In this document: positions 27,061 through 36,921 of the stretch, one piece after another
How the letters are laid out: the number at the start of each line of letters is the position of its first letter
Position numbering within the stretch: the first letter of the stretch is position 1
DNA from: an uncultured Selenomonadaceae bacterium
GTDB taxonomy: Bacteria > Bacillota > Negativicutes > Selenomonadales > Selenomonadaceae
DNA length: 64,000 nucleotides
NCBI GenBank assembly: GCA_905234195.1
Contig: CAJOFR010000010.1
Coordinates: 1 to 64,000, forward strand
Direction: 5' to 3'
Translations under genes and position numbers: made by a program
The notes under the pieces: generated by a model
Database searches by the model: none
What the model was told of the DNA's origin: nothing
What the model saw: the letters and a program-made list of their open reading frames with translations, nothing else

Positions 27061-27698
27061 TAAAAATTATGCTCGTTCGTCACGGGGTCACCGCTTGGAA
27101 CGGCACGGGAAAAATTCAAGGGCATTCAAACACGGAGCTTGCACCGGACGGGATTCACCAGGCGCGGCTCTTGTCGGTGTACTGTCCTTTTCACGAAGTC
27201 GACGCGATTTATTCAAGTGATTTACTTCGTGCGGAGGCAACGGCGAAAATTTTAGCTAACAAGTTCCGGCTGAAAGTGCAGACCATGCCCGAACTTCGCG
27301 AAACAAATTTTGGGGATTGGGAGGGAAAAGTTCTGCGCGAAATCGCCGAAAGTGATCCGCAGAATTTTGAAAAATTTTTTAAGCAACCGGATCGTTTGAA
27401 AATTGCCAACGCCGAAACTTTTTTGGACACGCAACGCCGCGCAATGATCGCGCTGAAAAAAATTATCGCCGCGCACCAGGAACAAGAGAATCCTCAAGTT
27501 ATCGTAGTGGCGCACGGCGCAATTAATCGGGTCATTCTATGTTCGGTTTTGGAAATTCCGATAAGGCGCATGTGGTCAATCAGCCAATTCAACACCGGCG
27601 TAAATATCCTGCGCGAAGACGACGGACATTTTACCGTAGAGCTGGTGAACAGCACGGCGCATCTCGGACAAGAAATAAAACTTAGAGATCAATTTTAA
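27057..27698 (+). CDS. cobC: Histidine phosphatase, alpha-ribazole phosphatase (CobC)-like
   Basis: The RHG motif ([11 protein letters not shown]), [12 protein letters not shown] and [14 protein letters not shown] identify a histidine phosphatase of 213 aa. Next to CobD it is likely alpha-ribazole-5'-phosphate phosphatase of cobalamin assembly; phosphoglycerate mutase-like activity cannot be excluded. The track ORF begins far upstream in another gene; ATG 27057 overlaps the cobD stop (ATGA) and follows GAAAGGAG. Its end overlaps the convergent infB by 4 bp. Confidence 0.8.
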   Translation: MIKIMLVRHGVTAWNGTGKIQGHSNTELAPDGIHQARLLSVYCPFHEVDAIYSSDLLRAEATAKILANKFRLKVQTMPELRETNFGDWEGKVLREIAESDPQNFEKFFKQPDRLKIANAETFLDTQRRAMIALKKIIAAHQEQENPQVIVVAHGAINRVILCSVLEIPIRRMWSISQFNTGVNILREDDGHFTVELVNSTAHLGQEIKLRDQF

Positions 27699-30388
27699 TC
27701 GTCAATCGACGTGGCAATTTCCTCCATAGTGTAAGCTTCGATAATATCGCCTTCCCTGAAGTCGCGAAAATCCACAATCGAAATGCCGCACTCGTAGCCG
27801 GTAGCCACTTCCTTGACTTCGTCTTTAAATCTGCGCAGGGAATCAATCGCGCCGTCAAAAATCTCGACGTTGTCGCGCAGGAGACGAATTTTAGAGTTGT
27901 TGAAAATTTTTCCTTCGAGGACGTAGGAGCCGGCAACCAAAGCTTTGGAAAATTTCATGACCTTGCGAATTTCGACGCGCCCTTGAATAACTTCCTTGTA
28001 CTTCGGCGCGAGCATTCCGCTTATTGCCGCCTTGACGTCACCAATCGCGTCGTAAATCACGCGGTAAGTTCTAATGTCAATCTTTTCGCTGTCGGCAACG
28101 CGGCGGGCATTATTATCCGGACGAACGTTAAACGCAATAATCAGCGCGTTCGCGGCGGAGGCAAGCATAATATCCGACTCGTTCACCGCGCCGACGCCCG
28201 AATGGACAATCGTCACGCGCACTTCGTCATTTTTCTCGTTGAGGGCGAGCAACGAACTTGACAACGCCTCAACGGAGCCCTGCACGTCAGCTTTAACGAC
28301 GATATTCAAATCCTTAATCGTGCCCGCTTTAATTTGATTGAAGAGGTCGTCCAGCGAAACTTTCTTGGATTTAATCAGTTCGGTGCGCTGAATTGCAAGG
28401 CGGTGCTCGGCGATAGACTTCGCCAATTTTTCTTCGAGAGCCGCCAAAATATCGCCCGCCGCCGGAACGTCGTTAAGCCCCAAAACTTCAACGGGGACAC
28501 TCGGTCCGGCTTTTTTGACGTTATCGCCGCGATCGTTTACCATTGCGCGGACTCTGCCAAAAGTCGTGCCGGCAACGATATGATCCCCGATTCTCAGTGT
28601 ACCGTTTTGTACGAGGACAGTCGCTACGGGACCGCGTCCTTTGTCGAGTTGTGCCTCAATGATAACGCCGCGCGCATCCCTGTTCGGATTCGCCTTGAGT
28701 TCCTGGACGTCAGCGACAAGCAAAATCATTTCGAGCAGTTCATTAATACCGATTCTTTTTTTCGCGGAGACGGGCACCATAATTGTATCGCCGCCGTATT
28801 CTTCGGGGACGAGCTCATATTCCATAAGCTCCTGTTTAACTTTTTCGGGATTCGCGCCCGGCTTGTCGATTTTATTAATCGCAACGACAATCGGGACATT
28901 CGCCGCCTTCGCGTGATTAATCGCCTCAATCGTCTGCGGCATAACTCCATCGTCAGCGGCGACAACCAAAATCGCGACGTCGGTGACCTGCGCGCCGCGC
29001 GCCCTCATTGCGGTGAACGCCTCGTGACCGGGCGTATCAAGGAAGACGATTTTTCTATCGTTGCAAATGACTTGATACGCGCCGATATGTTGCGTTATCC
29101 CGCCAGCCTCCGTCGACGTGACAGAAGTTTGGCGGATAGCGTCAAGCAACGACGTTTTTCCGTGATCCACGTGCCCCATGACGGTGACGACAGGCGGACG
29201 CGGTTTCAAAGTTTTTGGGTCGTCTTCAATTTCGGGAATCAAAGTGGGGTCGACTTCGGGCGGGAGTTCTTCAGCAGTCACGCCGAATTCTGACGCGACA
29301 AGAGCCGCCGTGTCGAAGTCAACTTCCTGATTTATGCTGGCGATAACGCCCATAAGCAAAAGTTTCTTGATAATTTCAGACGCCGTGCAACTCATTTTGC
29401 TGGCAAGATCTTTGACGGCGATACTCGACGCGATTTTTATATGGGTCGGGCGCGCAATTTCCGCCTTATGGACGGGCGCGGGCTGTTGACGCGGCTTTTT
29501 CCTTGCGCGAATCGGGCGGGAAGATTGTTGATTTTGATTTTGAGCTTGCTGCTGACTTTTCGCCGCGTTGGCAGCATTTTTGTTACGGCGGTTGCGACTG
29601 CGGTTTTGAGTGCGTCCGCCGTCTTCGCGACTGCTGTCACGATTTTTGCGCTCGGTACGCTCGGCATGCTCCGGACGTTCTGCGCGAACTTCCCCGCGCT
29701 CCGAACGCTCCCCGCGTTCTCCGCGTCCTTCACGACTGCCGCGCTCTGTCCTGCCTTCACGTTCGCCGCGCTCAAAACGACTGCCGCGCTCCGATCTGCC
29801 TTCGCGTTCTGTACGACCTTCCCCGCGCTCCAAACGTTCCCCGCGATTTTCACGCGGCTTGCCCTGTCTGTCCTGTCTTTCTTGCCCGCGACGATTAAAT
29901 TTTTCTTCAGGCTTAGAATCGGTTTTAGCGGCGGGCTTATCGGATTTAGCCTCGACTTTTTGAGCGGGCTTGTTGGAAATTTTCGGCTTTTGTTCAGTTT
30001 TGACTGCGGGTTTATTCGCCGAAGGTTCGGGCTTGTTTTCGGATTTAGGTTTCGTCTCTATTTTCGGCTTAGTTTCTGGCTTCGGTTTGCCCGGTTTTGC
30101 GTCGACCTTTGGCACGGGTTTAGTTTGCTTTGCGTCGACGGATTTAGGCGCGGGTTTTTCGGCAGGAGTTTCCTCTTTGGTTTCGGGTTGACGAGTTTCA
30201 GCTACAGGTTTACGCCGCGCAAAATTTTCCTTCAAGACAGCGTAAACCTCTTCACCAACCGCGCTGAAACGATTGGCGACTTTAACCTTGCGCTTTTTCA
30301 AAAAATCGATAATAGATTGGCTGCTTTGATTGAACTCTTTTTCCAACTCGAATATTCTGTACTTTGGTGTTTTAGATGTTTTCGACAT
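27695..30388 (-). CDS. infB: Translation initiation factor IF-2
   Basis: IF-2 brings initiator tRNA to the ribosome. The 897-aa protein has an IF2_N domain at the start ([20 protein letters not shown]), a long Lys/Pro/Glu then Arg/Glu/Gly-rich linker with repeated RERGER-type units, a second IF2_N domain, and the GTPase domain ([27 protein letters not shown]). Domains II, III and the C-terminal fMet-tRNA-binding domain follow. It ends the rimP-nusA-ylxR-infB cluster; the L7Ae-like ylxQ often found before infB is absent. Confidence 0.97.
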   Translation of the reverse strand: MSKTSKTPKYRIFELEKEFNQSSQSIIDFLKKRKVKVANRFSAVGEEVYAVLKENFARRKPVAETRQPETKEETPAEKPAPKSVDAKQTKPVPKVDAKPGKPKPETKPKIETKPKSENKPEPSANKPAVKTEQKPKISNKPAQKVEAKSDKPAAKTDSKPEEKFNRRGQERQDRQGKPRENRGERLERGEGRTEREGRSERGSRFERGEREGRTERGSREGRGERGERSERGEVRAERPEHAERTERKNRDSSREDGGRTQNRSRNRRNKNAANAAKSQQQAQNQNQQSSRPIRARKKPRQQPAPVHKAEIARPTHIKIASSIAVKDLASKMSCTASEIIKKLLLMGVIASINQEVDFDTAALVASEFGVTAEELPPEVDPTLIPEIEDDPKTLKPRPPVVTVMGHVDHGKTSLLDAIRQTSVTSTEAGGITQHIGAYQVICNDRKIVFLDTPGHEAFTAMRARGAQVTDVAILVVAADDGVMPQTIEAINHAKAANVPIVVAINKIDKPGANPEKVKQELMEYELVPEEYGGDTIMVPVSAKKRIGINELLEMILLVADVQELKANPNRDARGVIIEAQLDKGRGPVATVLVQNGTLRIGDHIVAGTTFGRVRAMVNDRGDNVKKAGPSVPVEVLGLNDVPAAGDILAALEEKLAKSIAEHRLAIQRTELIKSKKVSLDDLFNQIKAGTIKDLNIVVKADVQGSVEALSSSLLALNEKNDEVRVTIVHSGVGAVNESDIMLASAANALIIAFNVRPDNNARRVADSEKIDIRTYRVIYDAIGDVKAAISGMLAPKYKEVIQGRVEIRKVMKFSKALVAGSYVLEGKIFNNSKIRLLRDNVEIFDGAIDSLRRFKDEVKEVATGYECGISIVDFRDFREGDIIEAYTMEEIATSIDD

Positions 30389-30408
30389 AGATGCACCCCC
30401 GATGAATT

Positions 30409-30750
30409 TTAGGCAATTTCGTTTACATTTTTATTTAACTCCTTTTCGGATGGTTGATTGAAATTATTTGCAAAAAGTTTTTCGATTTCCGAACAAATTT
30501 CGTCGTAAAATTCTGCGGGAACTTTCGATTTAAAAACTTTATCGAGGCGGCAACGTTTACGAACGTCTTCGGCGCATTTCGTGTTCTTGCAAATATACGC
30601 GCCGCGCCCGTTGGCTTTGCCGGTTGCGTCGATTTTAAATTCACCTTCCGGCGTCCTCACGACACGCAGAAATTCGGACTTGTGTTTATTTTCCCTGCAG
30701 CTGATACAGCGGCGAATTTTAGTTTGCTTAAAAATTTTTTCGTTCGACAA
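30409..30750 (-). CDS. ylxR: YlxR family RNA-binding protein (DUF448)
   Basis: The 113-aa protein has the family core [20 protein letters not shown] and [19 protein letters not shown]. YlxR homologues bind RNA and sit between nusA and infB, as here. The C-terminal part is longer than in most members. It lies 20 bp upstream of infB and 42 bp downstream of nusA. Confidence 0.9.
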   Translation of the reverse strand: MSNEKIFKQTKIRRCISCRENKHKSEFLRVVRTPEGEFKIDATGKANGRGAYICKNTKCAEDVRKRCRLDKVFKSKVPAEFYDEICSEIEKLFANNFNQPSEKELNKNVNEIA

Positions 30751-30792
30751 TTTATCACCCCGACGAAATTTAATTTCTTCGACAGATTATTT

Positions 30793-32019
30793 TTAAGTGG
30801 CAGATTTTTTTTCGGTCTTTATCGGCTGTCCCATAATCGGCTTGCCAAATTGTTTCTGCGGATTAATTTTATTCTGCTTGTTAGTTTTTTTAGCGGGCGG
30901 GCGTTTAGTTCCTCCGCCGATTTTAACTTCGCGCATATCCTCTTCCAAATCGTCGTCCTTAGCCTGCGCCTTGCTCTTAATGTCGATTTTCCAACCGGTG
31001 AGTTTCGCGGCGAGGCGGGCGTTCTGTCCTTCCTTGCCGATTGCCAAACTAAGCTGATTATTCGGTACGACGACGCGGGCACTTTTCGTATACTCGTTGA
31101 CGGCAACTTTCATGACCTTAGCGGGACTAAGTGCAGAGGCAATGAAAAGCGCGGGATCCGGATCCCATTTGACAATATCTATTTTTTCTCCGCAGAGTTC
31201 GTCGACAATCGCCTGCGCTCTTATCCCGTGCTGACCGAGACACGAGCCGACGGCGTCAACGTTTTCATCTTGGGAGACGACAGCAATTTTGGAGCGGGAG
31301 CCGGCTTCGCGAGTAACTCCCTTGATTGTGACGAGCCCTTCTTGAATTTCGGGTATCTCCAATTCAAAGAGACGTTTCAAAAGCCCGGGGTGAGTTCTCG
31401 AAAGATAAACCTGCGGACCTTTCCCGACTTTGCGGACTTCGGCAACGTAAGCTTTCACCCTGTCGCCGATTTGAAAATTTTCTCCGGCAATTTGTTCAAT
31501 GGGAACGAGCACGGCTTCAGTTTTGCCAATGTCGACGATTAAATTTCCGTCCTCAATCCTCGTCACAGTGCCCGTAACAACGTCGTTATCTTTGTTCGTA
31601 AATTCGTCGTAGACAACGCCGCGTTCCGCCTCACGAATTTTTTGCATGACGAATTGTTTTGCCGCCTGCGCAGCGATGCGCCCAAAATTATGCGGCGGTA
31701 TTTCAATTCTAATGGTGTTACCAATTTCCTGGCGCGGATCTATAACTTGCGCGTCGACGAGAGAAATTTCCCTGTTCTTGTTGGTGACGGTTTCGACGAC
31801 GTCGCGCAGTTCGTAGACGTGAAAAATTCCGTTCTCCCTGTCGAGTTCTACTGTAACTCTTTTTTCCGCGTTTGAAGTTTTTTTGCAGGCGAAAACAAGC
31901 GCGGATTCTATTGCGTCAAACAGAGTTTCCTGTGAAATTTCTTTTTCGGCGCATAAATCTTTGAGCGCGTCCAGAATCATGAAATCGTTTCCGGCGTTTC
32001 TTTTTTTTCTCACAGCCAA
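30793..32019 (-). CDS. nusA: Transcription termination/antitermination factor NusA
   Basis: NusA binds RNA polymerase and modulates pausing and termination. The 408-aa protein has the N-terminal domain ([20 protein letters not shown]), an S1 domain ([19 protein letters not shown]) and two KH domains ([40 protein letters not shown]). It lacks the acidic C-terminal repeats of enterobacterial NusA and instead ends in a basic Lys/Asn/Gln tail. A palindromic repeat separates it from rimP. Confidence 0.95.
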   Translation of the reverse strand: MAVRKKRNAGNDFMILDALKDLCAEKEISQETLFDAIESALVFACKKTSNAEKRVTVELDRENGIFHVYELRDVVETVTNKNREISLVDAQVIDPRQEIGNTIRIEIPPHNFGRIAAQAAKQFVMQKIREAERGVVYDEFTNKDNDVVTGTVTRIEDGNLIVDIGKTEAVLVPIEQIAGENFQIGDRVKAYVAEVRKVGKGPQVYLSRTHPGLLKRLFELEIPEIQEGLVTIKGVTREAGSRSKIAVVSQDENVDAVGSCLGQHGIRAQAIVDELCGEKIDIVKWDPDPALFIASALSPAKVMKVAVNEYTKSARVVVPNNQLSLAIGKEGQNARLAAKLTGWKIDIKSKAQAKDDDLEEDMREVKIGGGTKRPPAKKTNKQNKINPQKQFGKPIMGQPIKTEKKSAT

Positions 32020-32037
32020 ATCATCATCCTCCTAATT

Positions 32038-32130
32038 AGTGAATAGGGACTAGGGGAAAGCGGAAAGGGAAAAGGGAAAAGTTTTTAGAGAAAAAAATTT
32101 TATCCCTTGCCACTTACCCCTTATCCCTTT
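32038..32130. repeat. Intergenic palindromic repeat A (nusA-rimP gap)
   Basis: A purine-rich arm with GGGACTAGGGGAAAGCGGAA matches, in 21 of 26 positions, the complement of the pyrimidine-rich arm CTTGCCACTTACCCCTTATC. The two face each other around a T/A-rich centre. The repeat ends at the rimP stop codon. Similar structures lie at 40094, 53139 and 54970. Confidence 0.65.
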
Positions 32131-32575
32131 AAAAATCTATGTGCAGTCTGACTTGCGCAATTTTTTCGCGCGGTATCGGGTCAAAGTCTGCAAGTTTCAA
32201 AAAATTTTTATCTCGTCCTTCGAGCACTCCGGTAAAATTTTTCTTGCCGTCCAAAGGAGCGTACAAAGTCACGTCGACAACCTTGCCGGCCTCTCGGACG
32301 AAGTCACGATCTTTTTTCAGCACGCGGTCAATTCCCGGCGAAGACATCTCCAAAATATACGGCTCATTGATAATAACTTCCTTGTCGAGAATTTTCCCGA
32401 ACTTCTCGCTAAGCATCTGACAATCGTCCAAATCAATTCCGCCCGCCTTGTCGACGAAAATCCTCAAATACCAATCGTGCTCCTTGACGTATTCGACGTC
32501 AACCAGCTCAAAATCGGTGCCCTCAATCATTTCGCTCATCAGCTTTTCAACTTTCGATGCAATGTTATCAGCCAT
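32129..32575 (-). CDS. rimP: Ribosome maturation factor RimP
   Basis: RimP is needed to mature the 30S subunit. The 148-aa protein contains GTDFELVDVEYVKEHDWYLR, FVDKAGGIDLDDCQMLSEKF and the EMSSPGIDR motif of the family. It begins the rimP-nusA-ylxR-infB cluster. The 240-bp gap upstream has an A/T-rich leader and a TTGACA hexamer near 32724 on the minus strand without a good -10, so the promoter is not certain. Confidence 0.93.
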   Translation of the reverse strand: MADNIASKVEKLMSEMIEGTDFELVDVEYVKEHDWYLRIFVDKAGGIDLDDCQMLSEKFGKILDKEVIINEPYILEMSSPGIDRVLKKDRDFVREAGKVVDVTLYAPLDGKKNFTGVLEGRDKNFLKLADFDPIPREKIAQVRLHIDF

Positions 32576-32772
32576 AAACCCTCCAATTTTCTCTAAGTAA
32601 TATTAAAGAGTGGACGAAAGCCCACCCCCTACAAAAAAATAAAAATTTTTATGCAAAACAAATACTGCCGTGTCTTCGTCTCAAATCACGTCCCCGCTAT
32701 TTTTTCATAAAAGCCCGAATTTGTCAATATTTTTTGTTATTAAATTCAACGTTCAATGTATTGCCGAATTTC

Positions 32773-32801
32773 TTTACAAAAATTTTTTCTTTTGGTAAAC
32801 T
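32773..32801 (+). promoter_or_regulatory. Promoter of the VapBC-like pair
   Basis: TTTACA (32773-32778) and TAAACT (32796-32801) are separated by 17 bp. The expected start is at the AAAGGAG site of the antitoxin gene, so the mRNA leader would be very short. Confidence 0.5.
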
Positions 32802-32823
32802 TTAGACAAAAGGAGTGATTTTT

Positions 32824-33123
32824 ATGTTGGAAGCTGTAAAAGCGACTTATGACGGAAAAAATTTTGTCCCTGATGAAAAATTGGACTTGCCGCACGGTGA
32901 AAAAGCTATCGTCACAATTTTGAATGACGACACACCAAAATATTTTGAGTCCGCTAAACGCAAAGTTACTGCTGCCGAAGAAATTGACAACTTTCTCGAA
33001 AAGACGCAGGGAAGTCAGCCCATTGACTTTAAAAAATTTGCCGGTGCCGCCGGTCATCTTTTCGGCAGCAAGGAAAAAATTGATGAGTACGTTAGGAGTT
33101 TGCGCAATGAAGACAGATTTTAA
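32824..33123 (+). CDS. Antitoxin-like protein upstream of a PIN toxin
   Basis: The N-terminus (LEAVKATYDGKNFVPDEKLD) resembles short beta-rich antitoxins of the AF2212/DUF104 kind; the C-terminal half is helical and probably wraps the toxin. AAAGGAG lies 9 bp before ATG 32824; the track start is upstream. At 99 aa it is the usual size. It overlaps the PIN gene by 17 bp, as in vapBC-type operons. Confidence 0.65.
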   Translation: MLEAVKATYDGKNFVPDEKLDLPHGEKAIVTILNDDTPKYFESAKRKVTAAEEIDNFLEKTQGSQPIDFKKFAGAAGHLFGSKEKIDEYVRSLRNEDRF

Positions 33124-33544
33124 AAAAATTTTTTTGGACACAGCAACGATAATTTATTACCTTGACAAAGATTCTTTGCTTTACGACGAATGTGCCGAAA
33201 TTTTCAATTCTCTTGCCAAAAATAATGCGCGCTTTATAACTTCCACCGTGACTTGCGCGGAGTATTTGGTTTATCCGTATCGCATTAAAAATTCTGAAGC
33301 GGCAGATATTTTTTGGCGGTTCCTCGACGAGTGCAAAATTCCTGTCTGCAAAATCGATACTGAAATTGCTGTCAAGGCGGCGCAAATCCGCGCGGAGTAC
33401 GTTCACTTCAAAACGGCGGCCGCATTGCAATTGGCGACGGCTTGTGTTTGCGGTTGCGATTTATTTTTGACGAACGATAAGCAGCTGAAAAATTTTAAAG
33501 AAATTTCCTGCGCGACGGTTGAAGAATGGAGTTTGGAGCAATGA
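33107..33544 (+). CDS. PIN-domain protein, VapC-like, missing one usual acidic residue
   Basis: PIN toxins cut RNA using a cluster of acidic residues. This 145-aa protein has the first motif FLDTATIIYYLD, the TCAEYL glutamate and the last motif LFLTNDKQL. The third position, usually D in (T/P)DALxLATA, is TAAALQLATA here. The track ORF starts in another frame region upstream; ATG 33107 gives the normal N-terminus. Its stop overlaps the start of pgeF (ATGA), an odd link to a housekeeping gene. Confidence 0.75.
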   Translation: MKTDFKKIFLDTATIIYYLDKDSLLYDECAEIFNSLAKNNARFITSTVTCAEYLVYPYRIKNSEAADIFWRFLDECKIPVCKIDTEIAVKAAQIRAEYVHFKTAAALQLATACVCGCDLFLTNDKQLKNFKEISCATVEEWSLEQ

Positions 33545-34371
33545 GTTATTTTTTACGACGAAAAGAAAATCTTTGGCACGGAAAATTTTCAACCTTCCCC
33601 GAAGAATTAATCGTGCACGCAATTTCTACCAGGTTGGGTGGCGTGAGCAAATCACCCTTCGACAGTTTGAATCTTGCCTTGCACGTCGGCGACAACCCCG
33701 AAGATGTTTTGAGCAACCGAAAAATTTTTGCGCAGTCTCTAGGGCTGAACGCTGAAGATATTGTCACGCCGAATCAAGTGCATGGCGAAAATATTTTCCG
33801 CGTAGAAAAAAATCATCGCGGGCGCGGCAGTCTCAACTACAACGACGCAATTCCGGAGACTGACGCGCTTATTACTGACGTCCCGAATTTGCCGCTGATG
33901 CTCTGTTTCGCCGATTGTGTCCCGATTATGTTTGTCGACGTGGAAAATCGCGCGGCGGGTATCGCTCACGGCGGCTGGAAAGGCACCATGAAAAAAATCG
34001 CCGCAAAAACTTTTCGCGCCATGCAGGAAAATTTCGGCACGCAAGCTGAAAATTGTCTCGTCGGTATCGGCGCGTCAATTGGTCCCTGCTGCTACGAAGT
34101 CGGCGACGAAGTTTTTCAGACCTGCAAGGAAGTTTTCCCCGCGCACGTCGATAAACTTATCACCAATCGCGACGGAAAAATTTTTCTCGACCTGTGGCAG
34201 GCAAATAAAATTCAGTTGCAGGAAGTCGGCTTGCCGGAAAAAAATATCGACGTTGCCGGCGAATGTACCTGCTGTAATCATAATTGGTATTTTTCTTATC
34301 GCGCCGCGCGGAAAAATAATTTTCCGGAGACCGGAAGAATCGCCGCGCTTATCGCGCTGAAAGGGGATTGA
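33541..34371 (+). CDS. pgeF: Peptidoglycan editing factor PgeF (YfiH/laccase-domain)
   Basis: PgeF prevents misincorporation of amino acids in peptidoglycan precursors; members of this multicopper-like fold bind zinc. The 276-aa protein has NLALHVGDNPEDV, the metal-binding NQVHGENIF, CFADCVPIMF, GIAHGGWKGT and GPCCYEVG motifs. ATG 33541 overlaps the PIN stop; the track start is 5 codons upstream. Confidence 0.92.
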   Translation: MSYFLRRKENLWHGKFSTFPEELIVHAISTRLGGVSKSPFDSLNLALHVGDNPEDVLSNRKIFAQSLGLNAEDIVTPNQVHGENIFRVEKNHRGRGSLNYNDAIPETDALITDVPNLPLMLCFADCVPIMFVDVENRAAGIAHGGWKGTMKKIAAKTFRAMQENFGTQAENCLVGIGASIGPCCYEVGDEVFQTCKEVFPAHVDKLITNRDGKIFLDLWQANKIQLQEVGLPEKNIDVAGECTCCNHNWYFSYRAARKNNFPETGRIAALIALKGD

Positions 34372-34372
34372 A

Positions 34373-35551
34373 ATGACGGGAATATTGGAAACGCCGCACG
34401 GCACAAGAGATTTTTTGCCGAAAGAGGCGGCGGCTAAAAGAGTTATCGAAAATCGGCTGGCAAAACTTTTCGCAAGCTTCGGCTATGAAGAAGTTGTCAC
34501 GCCGACGATGGAATTTTTGGAGACGCTCACAACTTCGGGCGGGCACTCAATAGAATCGAACCTCTTCAAAATGTTTGACCAAAATAATCGCACGCTGGCA
34601 CTTCACCACGAAATGACGACGCCCATTGCAAGATTGGCGGCAAGTCGTCTGAAAAATTTTCCCCTGCCTTTGAAACTTTCATATAACACGAGCGTTTTCA
34701 GATTCAGAAAAAATCAACCGCAACGTCAATGCGAATTTTATCAGGCGGGCGTCGAACTTTTGGGTGTGTCGAATGCTTTTGCCGACGCTGAAATTATCGC
34801 GCTTGCCGCGCAGAGTCTGCAAGTTGCCGGGCTGAAAGATTTTACAATTTGTCTCGGTCAAGTCGAATTTGCCGGCGGACTTATGGAGCAAAATAATCTC
34901 CCGCCGGAAATTCAAAGCAAAATTAAAAACGCAATCGAACGCCATGATATTGTGGAGCTGGAAAAAATTGTCGACGCGCTGGACTTGGAAAAATCCGCCG
35001 CCGATTCTCTCAAAAAAATCCCGAAACTTCACGGCGGCACGGAGATTTTGAATCAAGCCCGCGCAATGTCAAAAAATGAAAAATCTCTTCGCGCCGTCGA
35101 TAACCTTGCCGAAATTTATAAGCTCCTAAAAAATTACGACGTCGCCGAAAAAATTAATTTTGATCTCGGAATCATTCGTGACTTTGAATATTACACGGGT
35201 CCGGTCTTCGAGGCGTACGCGCCGAACGTCGGATATTCGCTTGCGGGCGGCGGGCGGTACGACCACATGCTGAAAGATTTTGGCTCGGATTGTCCTGCGA
35301 CGGGTTTTGCTCTAGGTATCGAAAGAATTTTGACGGCGCGCGAACAGCAGGGGATTTTTGAGGACGCCCGAACCCGCGAAATTTATTTGGGCTACGCTGA
35401 AAATAAAATCGACGCGGCAATAAAAAAAGCTTCCGAACTTCGCGCGGCGGGAAAAATCGTCGAGCTTGCTTTGAATCCGCAGACGAAGGACGACGCCGAA
35501 AAATCTCAAGCCGCCAAAAATTACGGCGAATTGATTTACTTGGAAGGTTGA
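34373..35551 (+). CDS. hisZ: ATP phosphoribosyltransferase regulatory subunit HisZ
   Basis: HisZ is a catalytically inactive histidyl-tRNA synthetase relative needed with short HisG for the first step of histidine synthesis. The 392-aa protein has PHGTRDFLPKEA, the class II synthetase core (FRFRKNQPQRQCEFYQAGVE) and LAGGGRYDHML. hisG of the short type lies downstream, as expected, with an HD gene between them. Confidence 0.93.
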   Translation: MTGILETPHGTRDFLPKEAAAKRVIENRLAKLFASFGYEEVVTPTMEFLETLTTSGGHSIESNLFKMFDQNNRTLALHHEMTTPIARLAASRLKNFPLPLKLSYNTSVFRFRKNQPQRQCEFYQAGVELLGVSNAFADAEIIALAAQSLQVAGLKDFTICLGQVEFAGGLMEQNNLPPEIQSKIKNAIERHDIVELEKIVDALDLEKSAADSLKKIPKLHGGTEILNQARAMSKNEKSLRAVDNLAEIYKLLKNYDVAEKINFDLGIIRDFEYYTGPVFEAYAPNVGYSLAGGGRYDHMLKDFGSDCPATGFALGIERILTAREQQGIFEDARTREIYLGYAENKIDAAIKKASELRAAGKIVELALNPQTKDDAEKSQAAKNYGELIYLEG

Positions 35552-35555
35552 AAAT

Positions 35556-36068
35556 TTGAGTTGGATTTTTAAGAGGATGAAACAATTTTTCAGAGCGTTG
35601 ACTGCGAATTTGTCGCAGGACGATAACAGATATATTGCGGCGCACTTGAACGACGCTGAGCAGAAAATTTTTTTTGCGATGAGTATCGTCGACCAATGTC
35701 ACAGCCTGAACGTTGCCTATTCGATTGAGCGTTTGGTTATCGAGGACAAGCAGGGAATCGACAGGGAGTTTTTGATTCGTTGCGCGCTCCTCCACGACGT
35801 CGGCAGGGTTGAAGGCGATATGAGTATTCCGCAAAAAATTTTTGCCGTGCTTGCAATGACTTTCGCGCCGAGTTTTGCTAACAGGCTCGAACTCAACGGC
35901 AACCACGCGATTTATATTTACAGGCACCACGCGGAAATCGGCGGGCGGAAGTTGCAACAAATTGGTTTGTTCAAAGAGGCGAAAATTATTGCGCGGCATC
36001 ATTCGCCGATAAGCCCCGACGACCCAAAGGAATTGAAGTTGCTCCGTATCGCCGACGAGGAGAACTAG
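35556..36068 (+). CDS. HD-domain protein
   Basis: The 170-aa protein has the HD metal-site pattern: an H near QCHSLNVAYSI, LLHDVGRVEGD and IIARHHSPISPDDPKELKLL with RIADEEN. HD proteins are phosphohydrolases; the substrate is unknown. TTG 35556 is 4 bp after hisZ and follows GGAAGG. It sits inside the hisZ-hisG pair, so it is co-transcribed with histidine synthesis. Confidence 0.8.
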   Translation: MSWIFKRMKQFFRALTANLSQDDNRYIAAHLNDAEQKIFFAMSIVDQCHSLNVAYSIERLVIEDKQGIDREFLIRCALLHDVGRVEGDMSIPQKIFAVLAMTFAPSFANRLELNGNHAIYIYRHHAEIGGRKLQQIGLFKEAKIIARHHSPISPDDPKELKLLRIADEEN

Positions 36069-36099
36069 TTTTTAGAGATTAGGAGAAGGAGAGATTTTT

Positions 36100-36735
36100 A
36101 CGAAAGATTATATAACTGTCGCGTTGCCGAAGGGAAAACTTTTCGGGCTGTCGACGGAACTTTTAAAAAAAATCGGCTGGACTGCGGAAGGTCTGCACGA
36201 AAAATCCCGCAAGCTGATTATCACAAATGACGAGGCGCGCTTGAAATTTATCATAACGAAAACCGCCGACGTGACCGCCTACGTTGAATACGGCGCGGCG
36301 GACGTCGGGATTATCGGCAAAGATGTTATCGTTGAGTCCGGCGTCGACGTCTACGAGCTGTTGGATCTCGGTTTCGGCAAATGTCATTTGATGATGGCTG
36401 TTCCGAAAAATAAAAAGCGTCCGCGTCTCGAAGATTATTCCCACACGAGAGTTGCGACGAAGTTCCCGCGCATCGCCGAAAATTTTTTCGCTGGGCGCGG
36501 CATGCAAATGGAATACATTAAATTGAACGGCTCCATTGAACTCGGTCCGATTGTCGGCTTGAGCGAAAGTATAGTTGATATTGTGGAGACCGGCACGACG
36601 TTGCGCGAAAATAATCTTGAAGAAATTGTCAGCATTATGGATTCAACCGCGCGGCTAATCGCAAATCGTGTCAGCTACAGACTAAAATTTGAGCGCATTA
36701 ACAATTTGGTCACAGACTTGAAAACCGTTTTGTAA
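36100..36735 (+). CDS. hisG: ATP phosphoribosyltransferase HisG, short form, with a probable ACG start
   Basis: HisG condenses ATP and PRPP. The protein has VALPKGKLFGLSTELL, the EYGAADVGIIGKDVI motif, LGFGKCHLMMAVP and the PRPP loop IVDIVETGTTLREN. It lacks the C-terminal regulatory domain, matching the presence of HisZ. The track begins at TTG 36124, inside the conserved ITVALPKG strand. AAGGAG at 36086-36091 lies 8 bp before ACG 36100, and reading from it gives TKDYITVALPKG, the family N-terminus with ACG where ATG is expected. Confidence 0.88.
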   Translation, partial: TKDYITVALPKGKLFGLSTELLKKIGWTAEGLHEKSRKLIITNDEARLKFIITKTADVTAYVEYGAADVGIIGKDVIVESGVDVYELLDLGFGKCHLMMAVPKNKKRPRLEDYSHTRVATKFPRIAENFFAGRGMQMEYIKLNGSIELGPIVGLSESIVDIVETGTTLRENNLEEIVSIMDSTARLIANRVSYRLKFERINNLVTDLKTVL

Positions 36736-36758
36736 AAAATTTTCCGCTGTGGTAAAAT
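36730..36758 (+). promoter_or_regulatory. Promoter of toxin gene, module 1
   Basis: TTGTAA (36730-36735, overlapping the hisG stop) and TAAAAT (36753-36758) are 17 bp apart. The same TTTTCCGCTGTGRTAAAATATC block recurs at module 2. Confidence 0.65.
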
Positions 36759-36805
36759 ATCGACGTTACCGCACCCAATCTGGTGACAGGGAGGGGGTGA
36801 TAGCT

Positions 36806-36901
36806 TTGGAGGTCTTGTCGGATTTTTTACAGACAATGGGCACCAACGTCCTCGCGTACTTTTTGTGCAAGTGGATCGAAGGAAAGCTCAACAAGCGGTA
36901 A
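36806..36901 (+). CDS. Small hydrophobic peptide, candidate type I toxin (module 1)
   Basis: The 31-aa peptide begins MEVLSDFLQTMGTNVLAYFL and ends CKWIEGKLNKR: one membrane helix followed by a positive tail, the shape of Fst-like type I toxins. AGGGAGGGGG precedes TTG 36806 by 8 bp; an upstream GTG at 36797 overlaps that site. The 5' leader can form a stem (GTTACC 36765-36770 with GGTGAC 36782-36787). It aligns without gaps to the restored module 2 peptide, with FLQ, NV, F and CK shared. The ORF is too short for the supplied track. Toxicity is inferred from architecture. Confidence 0.65.
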   Translation: MEVLSDFLQTMGTNVLAYFLCKWIEGKLNKR

Positions 36902-36921
36902 CGTCAAACTCGTGTCCTGAA

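Noticed and set aside
28334-29293. Plus-strand ORF of 319 aa opposite infB
   Set aside because: It overlaps the conserved GTPase domain of infB and has no motif of its own.
36124-36735. TTG 36124 as the hisG start
   Set aside because: It would remove the first conserved beta strand, and the Shine-Dalgarno is about 32 bp upstream; ACG 36100 fits better.
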